A DNA stretch of 64,000 bases from Enterobacter asburiae (GCF_024599655.1 NZ_CP102247.1:3224001-3288000); one strand, 5' to 3'; shown: positions 24,970 through 34,713, counted from the first letter of the stretch. Notes: generated by a model from the letters alone, not told the origin. A program made the numbers and translations.

Positions 24970-25287
24970 ATGATTGCCAGCAAATTCGGTATCGGCCAGC
25001 AGGTCCGCCACACTTTGCTAGGGTATTTGGGTGTGGTCGTGGATATCGACCCGGAGTATTCCCTTGATGAACCGTCAGCAGACGAGCTGGCGGTGAACGC
25101 AGAGCTTCGCGCTGCACCCTGGTACCATGTGGTGATGGAAGGTGACGATGGACAGCCCGTCCACACCTATCTTGCCGAAGCGCAGCTGAGTAGCGAGCTG
25201 CAGGAAGAGCATCCGGAGCAACCCACAATGGATGAGCTTGCTCAGACTATCCGCAAACAGTTACAGGCTCCGCGCCTGCGGAACTAA
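24970..25287 (+). CDS. hspQ: HspQ heat-shock protein / Lon specificity factor
   Basis: 105 residues, same length as E. coli HspQ, starting MIASKFGIGQQVRH. It binds hemimethylated DNA and acts as an adaptor that enhances Lon degradation of some substrates. GGGAGGTGA precedes the ATG at 24970; an in-frame GTG at 24964 is rejected because it lies within that ribosome site. Strong terminator follows. Confidence 0.95.
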   Translation: MIASKFGIGQQVRHTLLGYLGVVVDIDPEYSLDEPSADELAVNAELRAAPWYHVVMEGDDGQPVHTYLAEAQLSSELQEEHPEQPTMDELAQTIRKQLQAPRLRN

Positions 25288-25298
25288 GCGTGTAAAAA

Positions 25299-25322
25299 AA
25301 GCCCGATGAACGGGCTTTTTTT
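25299..25322 (+). terminator. Terminator after hspQ
   Basis: Stem AAGCCCG (25299-25305), ATGAA loop, CGGGCTT (25311-25317), with A-run before and T-run after, so it can work in both directions for hspQ and the convergent yccU. Confidence 0.9.
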
Positions 25323-25324
25323 TA

Positions 25325-25738
25325 TTACTTCGCCAGCCCCAGACGGGGGATGTCAATCGCCGGACAGCGGTCCATGACGACCTTCAACCCCGCATCCCGC
25401 GCCAGCACAGCGGCCTGCTCGTTAATCACACCCAGCTGCATCCATAGCGTTTTCGCGCCTACGGCGATAGCGTCCTGCGCCACTTCCCACGCCGCCTCGG
25501 AATTACGGAAGACATCGACCATATCAATTTTTTCCGGCACGTCAGCGAGCGTGGCGTAACCCTGCTGGCCCAGCAATGTTTTCCCCGCCACTTTTGGCGA
25601 CACCGGGATGACGTGATAACCCTGATCGAGAAGGTATTTCATCACCCGATAGCTTGGACGATCGGGTTTATCGCTCGCGCCCACCAGCGCAATGGTACGC
25701 GTGGATGTCAGAATCTCGGCAATATCGTTCTCTTTCAT
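25325..25738 (-). CDS. yccU: YccU, CoA-binding domain protein
   Basis: 137 residues forming a Rossmann CoA_binding domain (IALVGASDKPDRPSYRVMKYL, then VIPVSPKVAGKTLLGQQ). Predicted to bind CoA or a nucleotide; no function is established. Start 25738 matches E. coli and has AGGAGAAAAACC upstream. Conserved position between hspQ and yccT. Confidence 0.92.
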   Translation of the reverse strand: MKENDIAEILTSTRTIALVGASDKPDRPSYRVMKYLLDQGYHVIPVSPKVAGKTLLGQQGYATLADVPEKIDMVDVFRNSEAAWEVAQDAIAVGAKTLWMQLGVINEQAAVLARDAGLKVVMDRCPAIDIPRLGLAK

Positions 25739-25911
25739 GGTTTTTCTCCTGGCTTTTTTAAAAGTGTACGCCAAACCGCACATCTCAACCATCCATCCCA
25801 TACAGATGCATGAGGGCAAAACGGCGAAATATGTCTATATGTTAGTAAACGTGATTCTCGAAAAATCCAGATACATTAATACGGCGACAGGATTTCTGAC
25901 GGGAGCCTTCT

Positions 25912-26574
25912 ATGAAAACCGGTATTGCCACTGCTCTGATTGCGTTAGTGATGCCGGTTTGCGTTTTTGCTACCACGCTCCGGCTTTCTACCGACATTGA
26001 CCTTCTGGTCCTGGACGGGAAAAAGGTCTCCAGTTCGTTACTGCGGGGTGCAGACAGCATCGAGTTAGATAACGGACCGCATCAGCTGGTCTTCCGGGTA
26101 GAAAAATCGATCGGTCTGGCTAATCACGAGCAAAGAATGTATATCTCCCCGCCGCTGATCGTCAGCTTTAATACCCGGCAAATCAGTCAGGTGAACATCA
26201 CCCTCCCTCGCCTTGAAACGGAGAAGGAATCCGCGGCCTTCGACGCGTCACCCCGCATTGAACTGCTGGACGGGGATGCGATGCCGATTCCGGTGAAGCT
26301 GGATATTCTGGCGCTGACGGCCTCACCGAAAGGTCCGGATTACGAGGCAGCAACCCAGACCTATAACAAAGCGGGTAAACGCGCCTCGCTTCCGCAGTTT
26401 GCCACCATGATGGCGGACGACAGTACGCTGCTATCCGGCGTCTCGGAACTGGACGTTATTCCTCCCCAGTCCCAAACCCTGACGGAACAGCGCCTAAAAT
26501 TCTGGTTCCAGCAGGCCGATCCCGACACGCGAGCCCGGTTTTTACAGTGGGCAAAACAACAACCTTCATCATAA
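25912..26574 (+). CDS. csgI: YccT/CsgI, periplasmic DUF2057 protein
   Basis: 220 residues with signal peptide MKTGIATALIALVMPVCVFA. DUF2057/UPF0319 family; E. coli YccT has been renamed CsgI because it inhibits curli fibre formation in the periplasm. Conserved LVLDGKKVSSSLLRGADSIEL near the mature N-terminus. GGGAG precedes the ATG. Conserved neighbour of mgsA. Confidence 0.9.
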   Translation: MKTGIATALIALVMPVCVFATTLRLSTDIDLLVLDGKKVSSSLLRGADSIELDNGPHQLVFRVEKSIGLANHEQRMYISPPLIVSFNTRQISQVNITLPRLETEKESAAFDASPRIELLDGDAMPIPVKLDILALTASPKGPDYEAATQTYNKAGKRASLPQFATMMADDSTLLSGVSELDVIPPQSQTLTEQRLKFWFQQADPDTRARFLQWAKQQPSS

Positions 26575-26654
26575 GCCACATTTTTTACGCCTTTCTCTTG
26601 CAGCGTCAGACGGTTCCCGTCATCGTGTAGTCAGTTAACCTGATGGATATGATT

Positions 26655-27113
26655 ATGGAACTGACAACACGCACGCTGCCTGAACGCAAACACATTGCTC
26701 TGGTGGCGCACGATCACTGTAAACAAATGCTGCTTAACTGGGTTCGCCGCCATCAGTCTTCGCTGGAAAAGCACGCCCTGTCGGCGACCGGCACAACCGG
26801 TAACCTGATCCAGCGCGAAACGGGTCTGCAGGTGAATGCCATGCTGAGCGGCCCGATGGGCGGCGATCAGCAGGTCGGCGCGCAGATTTCCGAAGGGAAA
26901 ATTGATGTGCTGATCTTCTTCTGGGATCCGCTGAACGCGGTTCCGCACGATCCTGATGTTAAAGCGCTGCTGCGCCTGGCGACGGTATGGAATATTCCGG
27001 TGGCGACGAACCTCTCCACGGCGGATTTCATCATCGAATCGCCGCAGTTTAACTCGCCGGTGGATATCCTTATTCCGGACTATCAGCGTTATCTTTCAGA
27101 GAGATTGAAGTAG
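26655..27113 (+). CDS. mgsA: MgsA methylglyoxal synthase
   Basis: 152 residues as in E. coli; converts dihydroxyacetone phosphate to methylglyoxal and phosphate, relieving sugar-phosphate stress. Active-site elements: HDHCKQ (His19/Asp20 region), TGTTGN phosphate-binding loop, SGPMGGDQQ with the catalytic Asp71, and PHDPDVKALLR. ATG 26655 is chosen over in-frame ATGs at 26643 and 26649 by length and alignment. Confidence 0.96.
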   Translation: MELTTRTLPERKHIALVAHDHCKQMLLNWVRRHQSSLEKHALSATGTTGNLIQRETGLQVNAMLSGPMGGDQQVGAQISEGKIDVLIFFWDPLNAVPHDPDVKALLRLATVWNIPVATNLSTADFIIESPQFNSPVDILIPDYQRYLSERLK

Positions 27114-27120
27114 CTTTTCT

Positions 27121-27153
27121 GCCGGGTGGCGGCTACGCCTTGCCCGGCCTACG
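27121..27153. repeat. REP element between mgsA and helD
   Basis: GCCGGGTGGCGGC, TACGCCTT and GCCCGGCCTAC form the classic REP palindrome, located between the convergent mgsA and helD genes. Confidence 0.85.
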
Positions 27154-27171
27154 AAATCTTGCCTGACATCG

Positions 27172-29226
27172 TTATGGTTTACGCGCTACCGGCACATCAA
27201 TACTCTTCAGGATATCGACAAACACGGATGGCTCCTCTTTATTGAACAGCAGCCACACGCGATGCCGCGCGCGGGTGATGGCCACATACAGCAAACGCCG
27301 CTCTTCGGCATCCGGGAAGTCTTCCGGCACCGGCAGTAAGGCCTCTTCCATTACCGACTCGCGGGCCGGGGCAGGGAAACCGTCGCTACCCTCTTTCAGC
27401 CCCACCACAATCACATAATCGGCCTGCTGCCCTTTGCTGGCATGAATGGTCATAAATTCAAGCTGCAGTTTCGGCCAGCGGGTGGCGGCTTTTTCCAGCG
27501 CCGCGGGTTTAAGGTGATGGTAGCGCGCCAGCACCAGAATACGTTCATCGGGCTTTGCATAGCCGCTGAGCTTGTCCAGCAGCGGTTCCAGCTGGTCATC
27601 CGCCAGCAGGGTGACCGCTTTTTTATCTCCTGGGCGCAGGCTGTTGAGTGGCTTTGCCAGCTGATGCGGGTTCTGCTGGATAAAGCGGTTGGCGATCTCA
27701 CCAATGCGTGAATTGAAGCGGTAGGTGGTGTCCAGATCGCTGCGGTCTCCTTCGCCAAAATAGTGGTGGAACGCGGTCGTCAGGGAGAGCTGCGCCCCGC
27801 TGAAGCGATAGATGGCCTGCCAGTCGTCCCCCACCGCAAACAGCGACGTATGTTTATTTTGCGCCCGTAGCGCCGAGAGCAGGGCAGCACGCTGCGGCGA
27901 GATGTCCTGGAACTCATCCACCAGAATATGTTTCCACGGGCTGACAAAACGTCCCTTCTCAAGAATGATGATGGCCTGATGGATCAAACCGGAGAAATCA
28001 ACGGCGTTTTCCTCTTTCAGCGCAGTTTTCCAGGCTTTCAGCATTGGAGCCATCAGCTTGACCCGCTTCGAAAACAGATCGCGGATCGCCTCCGGCGCGC
28101 TTTCAATCATCTCTGCCTGCGATCCACCGTGCATTCGCATCAGGCTGACCCAGCGGTCAAGTCGCGAACCCAGCCGACGCGCCAGCTTATCGTCCTGCCA
28201 GAAGCTGCCCTCTGGCACCTCCCAGTTGAGCTCCTCCTCCAGCCACTGACGCCATCCTTTCGCCTGCGCTTTTTTCTCACTGCACTGCTGGCGCCACGTT
28301 TTGATGAACAGCGCCTGACGCGCCTGCGCGTCGTTTTCCAGCTTACTGATGGCAGGCACTTTTTTACTGCCCTGCTGAATAATATGCAGCGCAAGGGCAT
28401 GGAAGGTTCTGGCCGTGATGTCCCGGGTGTGCAGACGCTCCTGGATACGTTCGTCCATCTCCTGGGCAGCCTTGCGGCCAAAGGCCAGAAGCAGAATTTG
28501 ATCGGCGACCGCTTCCCCGGTCGTCAGCAGCCAGCCGGCACGCGCCACCAGCACCGACGTTTTACCGCTACCGGCCCCCGCCAGCACCAGCAGCGACTGC
28601 TCGCCGTTGACTACCGCGCGCGCCTGGGCCGGATTGAGCGGTGAAGATTCTACCGTACTGAAAAAGTCGGCGTATTGGGTGAGCATGGCGTCCGTCCACG
28701 CCTGGTTATGGGCAAGACGGCTTTTATCCTTATCGCTCAGCCAGGCCTGACACTGTCGCCAGGCGTCGCGACAATTGTCAAACTCGTCGAGACGCGTCAC
28801 GGAGAGCGGCAGCGCCGAGAGTGCCTGTCGGATCTTTTCCTGCAGCCCGGCGGTCTGCTGACGGGTCAGCCACGCGTGTTGCGCGTTGCTTTGCGCGATA
28901 TCGTCCAGCACCTGCTGGAGCACCTGGGCGGCAATCACGCTCATATCCTGGCTCCACTGCTGCCAGAGCGCGTTCAGGTGATGATGGAAACGCTGGGTTT
29001 CCGCCCACTCGGTGCCGTGAAGACGCACGACTTTATCGTCAGGCAGAACGAACTCCAGCTCGCCCCACACCAGCCCGCGTTTGCAGTGGATAGCCAGAAG
29101 CTGGTTAAACGGAATAAGGTATTCGTGGCGTTCCCCGGAGACTTTCACCCCGGCATTAAGGAGAACAACCCTGTCGTAAGGGTGTTGCGCCAGGCGTTTG
29201 CCTAACGACGTTGCTTTCAGTTCCAT
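27172..29226 (-). CDS. helD: HelD, DNA helicase IV
   Basis: 684 residues, as in E. coli; 3'-5' superfamily 1 DNA helicase of the UvrD/Rep group acting in recombination and repair. After a distinct N-terminal domain (about 1-190) come motif Q/I NPAQARAVVNGEQSLLVLAGAGSGKTSVL (Walker A), Walker B ILVDEFQDISPQR, motif III GDDWQAIYRFSGAQ, and motif VI LLYVAITRARHRVWL. Divergent from yccF. Confidence 0.96.
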   Translation of the reverse strand: MELKATSLGKRLAQHPYDRVVLLNAGVKVSGERHEYLIPFNQLLAIHCKRGLVWGELEFVLPDDKVVRLHGTEWAETQRFHHHLNALWQQWSQDMSVIAAQVLQQVLDDIAQSNAQHAWLTRQQTAGLQEKIRQALSALPLSVTRLDEFDNCRDAWRQCQAWLSDKDKSRLAHNQAWTDAMLTQYADFFSTVESSPLNPAQARAVVNGEQSLLVLAGAGSGKTSVLVARAGWLLTTGEAVADQILLLAFGRKAAQEMDERIQERLHTRDITARTFHALALHIIQQGSKKVPAISKLENDAQARQALFIKTWRQQCSEKKAQAKGWRQWLEEELNWEVPEGSFWQDDKLARRLGSRLDRWVSLMRMHGGSQAEMIESAPEAIRDLFSKRVKLMAPMLKAWKTALKEENAVDFSGLIHQAIIILEKGRFVSPWKHILVDEFQDISPQRAALLSALRAQNKHTSLFAVGDDWQAIYRFSGAQLSLTTAFHHYFGEGDRSDLDTTYRFNSRIGEIANRFIQQNPHQLAKPLNSLRPGDKKAVTLLADDQLEPLLDKLSGYAKPDERILVLARYHHLKPAALEKAATRWPKLQLEFMTIHASKGQQADYVIVVGLKEGSDGFPAPARESVMEEALLPVPEDFPDAEERRLLYVAITRARHRVWLLFNKEEPSVFVDILKSIDVPVARKP

Positions 29227-29349
29227 GTTCCGCCAAATCCACGAAGAGATAATTTACCTGACAGTTTAACTGCCAGTTTTAAGGTGCTCCAGCCTAAAAA
29301 AACGTTACAATCATTGGGCGTTAATTTTATCGAAAGGAAGTGAGGGTTT

Positions 29350-29796
29350 ATGCGTACCGTTCTGAATGTGTTGAATTTTGTGCTGGGCGGTTTTGCCACC
29401 ACCCTTTCCTGGCTTTTTGCCACGCTGGTGAGCATCGTCCTGATTTTCACGCTTCCCCTGACCCGTTCCTGCTGGGAAATCACAAAACTCTCCTTAATCC
29501 CCTACGGGAATGAAGCCATCCACGTTGACGAGCTGAATCCGGAGAGCAAAAACGCCCTGATGAATACGGGCGGAACCCTGCTGAACATTCTGTGGCTGAT
29601 TTTCTTCGGCTGGTGGCTGTGCATCATGCATATTTTTGCCGGTATTGCGCAGTGCATCACGATTATTGGCATTCCGGTGGGGATCGCAAACTTTAAGATC
29701 GCCGCCATCGCCCTTTGGCCCGTCGGCCGCAGGGTTGTTCCGGTAGAAGTGGCCCAGGCGGCGCGTGAAGCAAACGCTCGTCGTCGTTTTCAGTAA
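29350..29796 (+). CDS. yccF: YccF inner-membrane protein
   Basis: 148 residues with two or three transmembrane helices and two similar halves (LSLIPYGNEAIHVDE region and GIAQCITIIGIPVGIANFKIA). DUF307/YccF family, function unknown. GGAAGTGAGG precedes the ATG. Followed 19 bases later by yccS, so an operon is likely, as in E. coli. Confidence 0.94.
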   Translation: MRTVLNVLNFVLGGFATTLSWLFATLVSIVLIFTLPLTRSCWEITKLSLIPYGNEAIHVDELNPESKNALMNTGGTLLNILWLIFFGWWLCIMHIFAGIAQCITIIGIPVGIANFKIAAIALWPVGRRVVPVEVAQAAREANARRRFQ

Positions 29797-29815
29797 ATAA
29801 GGACCGGCCGCGTTT

Positions 29816-31978
29816 ATGCTAAGCCCACTGCTTCGCCGTTATACCTGGAACAGCACCTGGCTATACAACGTCAGGATATTTATCGCGCTTTGCGGCACGG
29901 TTGCCCTGCCCTGGTGGCTGAATGATGTCAAGCTCACCATTCCACTCACGCTGGGGGTGGTGGCCGGGGCGCTGGCGGACCTGGACGATCGGCTGGCCGG
30001 GCGTTTACGTAACCTGGTCATTACGCTTGTCTGCTTTTTCATTGCGTCAGCGTCCGTTGAGCTGCTTTTCCCGTGGCCCTGGCTGTTTGCCCTGGGCCTT
30101 ACGCTCTCAACCAGCGGGTTTATTTTGCTGGGCGGCCTCGGACAGCGCTATGCCACCATCGCTTTTGGTGCATTGCTGATCGCCATCTACACCATGCTGG
30201 GCGTTTCCCTGTACGACCAGTGGTACCAGCAGCCGGTTCTGCTGTTGCTGGGCGCCATCTGGTATAACCTGCTGACGCTAACCGGTCATCTGATCTTCCC
30301 GGTTCGCCCTCTGCAGGATAACCTTGCCCGCAGCTTTGAGCAGCTAGCCCACTATCTGGAACTGAAATCCCGGCTGTTCGACCCGGATATCGAGGAAGAA
30401 AGCCAGGCTCCGCTCTACGATCTGGCGCTGGCAAACGGCCAGCTGGTCGCCACCCTTAACCAGACAAAAGCCTCTCTGCTTACCCGTCTGCGCGGCGATC
30501 GCGGCCAGCGCGGAACCCGAAGGACCTTACACTACTATTTTGCCGCCCAGGATATTCATGAACGCGCCAGCTCTTCACACGTTCAGTATGCTGCCCTGCG
30601 CGAGAAGTTCCGCTACAGCGACGTCATGTTCCGCTTCCAGCGCCTGCTGTCCATGCAGTCCCAGGCGTGCCAGCAGCTCTCACGCTCCATTCTGCTGCGC
30701 ACGCCCTATCAGCATGATCCCCGCTTTGAACGCGTATTCAGCCATCTTGATGCGGCGCTCGACCGCGTTCAGGCCAGCGGAACGTCACCGGAGCACATCA
30801 AAGCGCTGGGCTTTCTGCTGAACAACCTGCGGGCGATTGATGCTCAACTGGCGACAATTGAGTCCGAACAGGCGATGGCGCTGCCGGGCAATGAGGTGGA
30901 AAACCAGCTTGCTGATGACAGCGTGCACAGCGTTAGCGATATGTGGCTACGGCTGAGCCGCAACTTTACGCCGGAGTCGGCGCTCTTTCGCCACGCGGTG
31001 AGAATGTCGCTGGTGCTGTGCGTGGGTTATGCCTTTATTCAGATAACCGGGCTGCACCACGGCTACTGGATCCTGCTGACCAGCCTGTTCGTCTGCCAGC
31101 CGAACTATAACGCCACCCGACACCGCCTTGCGCTGCGTATTATCGGCACGCTGGTTGGCGTCGCGATCGGCCTTCCGGTGCTCTATTTCGTGCCCTCCGT
31201 TGAAGGTCAATTGATTCTGATCGTGATCACCGGCGTACTGTTCTTTGCGTTTCGCAACGTGCAGTATGCCCACGCCACCATGTTCATCACGCTGCTGGTG
31301 CTGCTCTGCTTTAACCTGCTGGGTGAAGGGTTTGAAGTCGCCCTGCCCCGCGTGATCGATACCCTGATTGGCTGCGCGATTGCCTGGGCCGCGGTCAGCT
31401 TTATCTGGCCGGACTGGCGTTTCCGCAATTTGCCACGCGTGGTAGACAGGGCGATGAACGCCAACTGTCGATATCTTGACGCTATCCTGGAGCAGTACCA
31501 CCAGGGGCGCGATAACCGCCTGGCTTACCGGATAGCACGTCGCGACGCGCACAACAGTGATGCAGAACTGGCCTCCGTTGTCTCTAACATGTCTACGGAG
31601 CCTCGCGCCACGGCGGAGATCCGTGAGACCGCGTTCCGCCTGCTCTGCCTGAACCATACGTTCACCAGCTATATTTCGACGCTGGGTGCCCACCGTGAGA
31701 AACTCACCACCCCGGGTATTCTCAACCTGCTCGATGACGCCGTCTGCTATGTTGATGATGCGCTTCATCACCGTCCAGCCGATGAGCCCCGCGTTCAACA
31801 GGCACTGGATGAACTGGCTCAACGCATTGCGCATCTTGACCCAGGAAACGACAGCAAAGCGCCGCTGGTTCTTCAGCAGATAGGCCTGCTTATCGCTCTG
31901 CTGCCTGAAATTTGCCGGCTGCAACAGCAAATCGCTACCTGGAGGAGTGATTCTCCTGTGGCTCAGGCAGCGCATTAA
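29816..31978 (+). CDS. yccS: YccS, FUSC-family inner-membrane protein
   Basis: 720 residues with two transmembrane blocks (about 20-145 and 395-530) separated by a large cytosolic region, then a cytosolic tail; the layout of aromatic-acid-exporter/FUSC proteins such as YhfK and AaeB. Substrate unknown. Its 3' end overlaps the convergent sxy gene by 44 bases. Confidence 0.94.
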   Translation: MLSPLLRRYTWNSTWLYNVRIFIALCGTVALPWWLNDVKLTIPLTLGVVAGALADLDDRLAGRLRNLVITLVCFFIASASVELLFPWPWLFALGLTLSTSGFILLGGLGQRYATIAFGALLIAIYTMLGVSLYDQWYQQPVLLLLGAIWYNLLTLTGHLIFPVRPLQDNLARSFEQLAHYLELKSRLFDPDIEEESQAPLYDLALANGQLVATLNQTKASLLTRLRGDRGQRGTRRTLHYYFAAQDIHERASSSHVQYAALREKFRYSDVMFRFQRLLSMQSQACQQLSRSILLRTPYQHDPRFERVFSHLDAALDRVQASGTSPEHIKALGFLLNNLRAIDAQLATIESEQAMALPGNEVENQLADDSVHSVSDMWLRLSRNFTPESALFRHAVRMSLVLCVGYAFIQITGLHHGYWILLTSLFVCQPNYNATRHRLALRIIGTLVGVAIGLPVLYFVPSVEGQLILIVITGVLFFAFRNVQYAHATMFITLLVLLCFNLLGEGFEVALPRVIDTLIGCAIAWAAVSFIWPDWRFRNLPRVVDRAMNANCRYLDAILEQYHQGRDNRLAYRIARRDAHNSDAELASVVSNMSTEPRATAEIRETAFRLLCLNHTFTSYISTLGAHREKLTTPGILNLLDDAVCYVDDALHHRPADEPRVQQALDELAQRIAHLDPGNDSKAPLVLQQIGLLIALLPEICRLQQQIATWRSDSPVAQAAH

Positions 31979-32561
31979 ACCACTCCGTCAGCTCCCGGCG
32001 AATACCAGCCGGGAGTGCCGCCTCATGCAGCCCTTCGATTGCCCCTTCCAGCGCAAAGAGAACTTTAATACTGAGCGCTTTGTTTTTTGCCCGCATCTTT
32101 AGCCAGCTCGCTCTGGCACCCAGCTCCCGCAGCGTTTCCTCGTTGGTAATGCCTGCTTCAAAGAGCAAGACTTCAAGCTGAAAGGTCAGGTTTGGCAGAT
32201 CCTTGAGTCGGTTTCGCTGATGGCGTTGATAGCGCTCTTTTCTTGCCGCACTGAGCGCAAACGAGGAGAGCTGAAGCAACCGCTCCCTGTCCTGCCATAA
32301 TCCGTCATCCACACGATAATAGTTGAGCAGCACCGGGCGGCCTCGCTTCATCAACGTCAAAAATGAAGAAGCATTCTTTACACAGTATTTCGCACTCTCC
32401 TCACAGGCGCGAAGATAAAGCTCGCCATCGGACACCATGGCAAAAACCGCATCATCCACCGCCAGGGTGTAGCCTCCAAACAGCGCGCGATGATGTATCT
32501 CGCCCAACGGGGAGAGGTATTCCTGGGATTTATAAATCCGTTCATAAGATATCTTTTTCAT
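31935..32561 (-). CDS. sxy: Sxy/TfoX competence regulator
   Basis: 208 residues, TfoX N-terminal domain (about 1-100, RALFGGYTLAVDDAVFAMVSDGELYLRACE) and C-terminal domain (ITNEETLRELGARASWLKM). In E. coli Sxy works with CRP at CRP-S promoters to turn on competence genes. ATG 32561 is preferred to 32582, giving the family N-terminus MKKISYERIYKS. It is divergent from sulA. The 44-base convergent overlap with yccS includes sequence encoding the last residues of both. Confidence 0.92.
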   Translation of the reverse strand: MKKISYERIYKSQEYLSPLGEIHHRALFGGYTLAVDDAVFAMVSDGELYLRACEESAKYCVKNASSFLTLMKRGRPVLLNYYRVDDGLWQDRERLLQLSSFALSAARKERYQRHQRNRLKDLPNLTFQLEVLLFEAGITNEETLRELGARASWLKMRAKNKALSIKVLFALEGAIEGLHEAALPAGIRRELTEWFNALPEPQENHSSR

Positions 32562-32715
32562 GATATTTCCCTTAAAAATCATAACGTAACAACGAAATTT
32601 CTTACTAGCGGATCCGTTAGCAGGAAAATAGGCAACTTATCGCCGTTGAGCAAGATGATTTTACGAGGGGCATCAAGATTGAATGAATTTTGCGAGTCGC
32701 TTTCCGAAAATGAGG

Positions 32716-32758
32716 TTGATCTTTATGCATACAGGGGTTACTGTATATCCATACAGTA
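32716..32758 (+). promoter_or_regulatory. sulA promoter with LexA box
   Basis: TTGATC (-35, 32716-32721) and TACTGT (-10, 32739-32744) are 17 bases apart. The LexA box TACTGTATATCCATACAGTA (32739-32758) overlaps the -10 and differs from the recalled E. coli sulA box at one position. SOS induction is expected. Confidence 0.93.
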
Positions 32759-32778
32759 ACTACAGGGCTGGAATGAAT

Positions 32779-33288
32779 ATGCACACTTCAGGCTATGCAA
32801 ATCGCTCAACTTCTCTCTCTTCTACCGCAGGCAATGTCGCGCAGAATTCCGTCGAGCGTGTTTCCACGGGGCTTATCAGTGAAGTGGTTTATCGTGAAGA
32901 CCAGCCCCTGTTGACGCAACTTCTGCTGTTGCCATTATTGCAGCAGCTTGGTCAGCAATCACGCTGGCAGCTTTGGCTCACCCCTCAGCAAAAACTGAGT
33001 CGTGAGTGGGTTCAGTCCGCAGGCCTTCCGCTCACTAAGGTCATGCAAATTAATCAGCTCTCGCCGTGCGATACCGTGGAGTCGATGATCCGCGCGTTAC
33101 GCACCGGAAATTACAGCGTGGTGATTGGATGGTTACCGGAAGAATTGACGGAAGAGGAACATTTCCGTCTGACAGAAGCAGCTGAAGAAGGGAATGCGAT
33201 CGGGTTCATTATGCGTCCGGTTCGATCGGATTCTTACCGCAGAGGACAACTTTCTGGGCTAAAAATTCACTCGAATTTGTATCATTGA
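32779..33288 (+). CDS. sulA: SulA, SOS cell-division inhibitor
   Basis: 169 residues, the E. coli length. It sequesters FtsZ monomers during the SOS response and is degraded by Lon through its C-terminal tail (LSGLKIHSNLYH, present). The central QLLLLPLLQQLGQQSRWQLWLTPQQKLSREW block is conserved. Start 32779 (MHTSGYANRS) matches E. coli; ATG 32773 two codons earlier is possible. The N-terminal 30 residues differ most from E. coli. Confidence 0.96.
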   Translation: MHTSGYANRSTSLSSTAGNVAQNSVERVSTGLISEVVYREDQPLLTQLLLLPLLQQLGQQSRWQLWLTPQQKLSREWVQSAGLPLTKVMQINQLSPCDTVESMIRALRTGNYSVVIGWLPEELTEEEHFRLTEAAEEGNAIGFIMRPVRSDSYRRGQLSGLKIHSNLYH

Positions 33289-33469
33289 GTGAAATTAAGA
33301 TTTTTCCTGGAATTTTTTTTGACTACAAGATGGCATTAAAGTTCCCTGACTGAAAATTGCGGCAAGGCTTGTCTGGTGCGGTTCTCCTTAATTTTATTGC
33401 ACAAAATTCGTTCGAAAAATGTTAAATAATCGGTATACGGAACTTTTTTTTTCATATGCCTGACGGACT

Positions 33470-33642
33470 TCACACTTGTAAGTTTTCAGCTACGTTGTAG
33501 ACTTTACATCGCCAGGGGTGCTCGGCCTAAGCCGAAGATATCGGTAGATTTATATTTGACCACGCCCCCCGGTGAAGGATTTAACCGTGATTCTCTCCTG
33601 AGACTTTCATGGCGAATTTTGGATGATAACGAGGCGCAAAAA
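33470..33642 (+). promoter_or_regulatory. ompA promoter and long stable 5' leader
   Basis: The region from CACTTGTAAG through GTTGTAGACTTTACATCGCCAGG matches the E. coli ompA promoter, with transcription expected near 33511. The roughly 130-base leader begins with a hairpin (CTCGGC/GCCGA near 33521-33535), which in E. coli stabilises the mRNA, and ends with the ACGAGGCGCAAAAA ribosome region, the target of the sRNA MicA. The upstream part of the 354-base sulA-ompA gap (33289-33469) shows no gene. Confidence 0.85.
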
Positions 33643-34698
33643 ATGAAAAAGACAGCTATCGCGATTGCAGTGGCACTGGCTGGCTTCGCTACCGTAGCGC
33701 AGGCCGCTCCGAAAGATAATACCTGGTATGCAGGTGGTAAACTGGGCTGGTCTCAGTTCCACGACACCGGCTGGTACAACAGCAGCCTGAACAATGATGG
33801 CCCAACTCACGAGAGCCAGCTTGGTGCAGGTGCGTTCGGTGGCTATCAGGTTAACCCGTATGTTGGTTTTGAAATGGGTTACGACTGGTTAGGTCGTATG
33901 CCATACAAAGGCGACACCATCAACGGCGCTTTCAAAGCACAGGGCGTTCAGCTGACCGCTAAACTGGGCTACCCAATCACTGACGATCTGGACGTGTACA
34001 CCCGTCTGGGCGGCATGGTATGGCGCGCAGACTCCAGCAACAACATCTCTGGTGACAACCATGACACCGGTGTTTCCCCAGTATTCGCTGGTGGCGTTGA
34101 GTGGGCTATGACCCGTGACATCGCTACCCGTCTGGAATACCAGTGGGTTAACAACATCGGCGACGGCAACACCGTTGGTGTTCGTCCAGACAACGGCATG
34201 CTGAGCGTAGGTGTTTCCTACCGTTTCGGCCAGCAGGAAGAAGCAGCACCAGTTGTTGCTCCAGCGCCAGCTCCAGCTCCAGAAGTACAGACCAAGCACT
34301 TCACTCTGAAGTCTGACGTTCTGTTCAACTTCAACAAAGCGACTCTGAAACCAGAAGGCCAGCAGGCACTGGATCAGCTGTACACCCAGCTGAGCAACCT
34401 GGATCCTAAAGACGGTTCTGTAGTGGTTCTGGGCTTCACCGACCGTATCGGTTCTGACGCTTACAACCAGAAACTGTCTGAGAAACGTGCTCAGTCTGTT
34501 GTTGATTACCTGATCTCTAAAGGTATCCCAGCTAACAAGATCTCCCCACGTGGTATGGGCGAATCTAACCCAGTTACTGGCAATACCTGTGACAACGTGA
34601 AAGCTCGCGCTGCACTGATCGACTGCCTGGCTCCAGATCGTCGCGTAGAGATCGAAGTTAAAGGCATCAAAGACGTTGTAACTCAGCCAGCGGCATAA
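33643..34698 (+). CDS. ompA: OmpA outer-membrane protein
   Basis: 351 residues: signal peptide MKKTAIAIAVALAGFATVAQA, an eight-stranded barrel (about 22-195), a Pro/Ala hinge (VVAPAPAPAPEVQTK) and a C-terminal OmpA domain that binds peptidoglycan (FTDRIGSDAYNQKLSEKRA). It tethers the outer membrane to the wall. ATG 33643 is set by the signal peptide and the conserved leader. Codon use looks like that of a highly expressed gene. Confidence 0.98.
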   Translation: MKKTAIAIAVALAGFATVAQAAPKDNTWYAGGKLGWSQFHDTGWYNSSLNNDGPTHESQLGAGAFGGYQVNPYVGFEMGYDWLGRMPYKGDTINGAFKAQGVQLTAKLGYPITDDLDVYTRLGGMVWRADSSNNISGDNHDTGVSPVFAGGVEWAMTRDIATRLEYQWVNNIGDGNTVGVRPDNGMLSVGVSYRFGQQEEAAPVVAPAPAPAPEVQTKHFTLKSDVLFNFNKATLKPEGQQALDQLYTQLSNLDPKDGSVVVLGFTDRIGSDAYNQKLSEKRAQSVVDYLISKGIPANKISPRGMGESNPVTGNTCDNVKARAALIDCLAPDRRVEIEVKGIKDVVTQPAA

Positions 34699-34713
34699 GT
34701 TATCGTCTTATAA

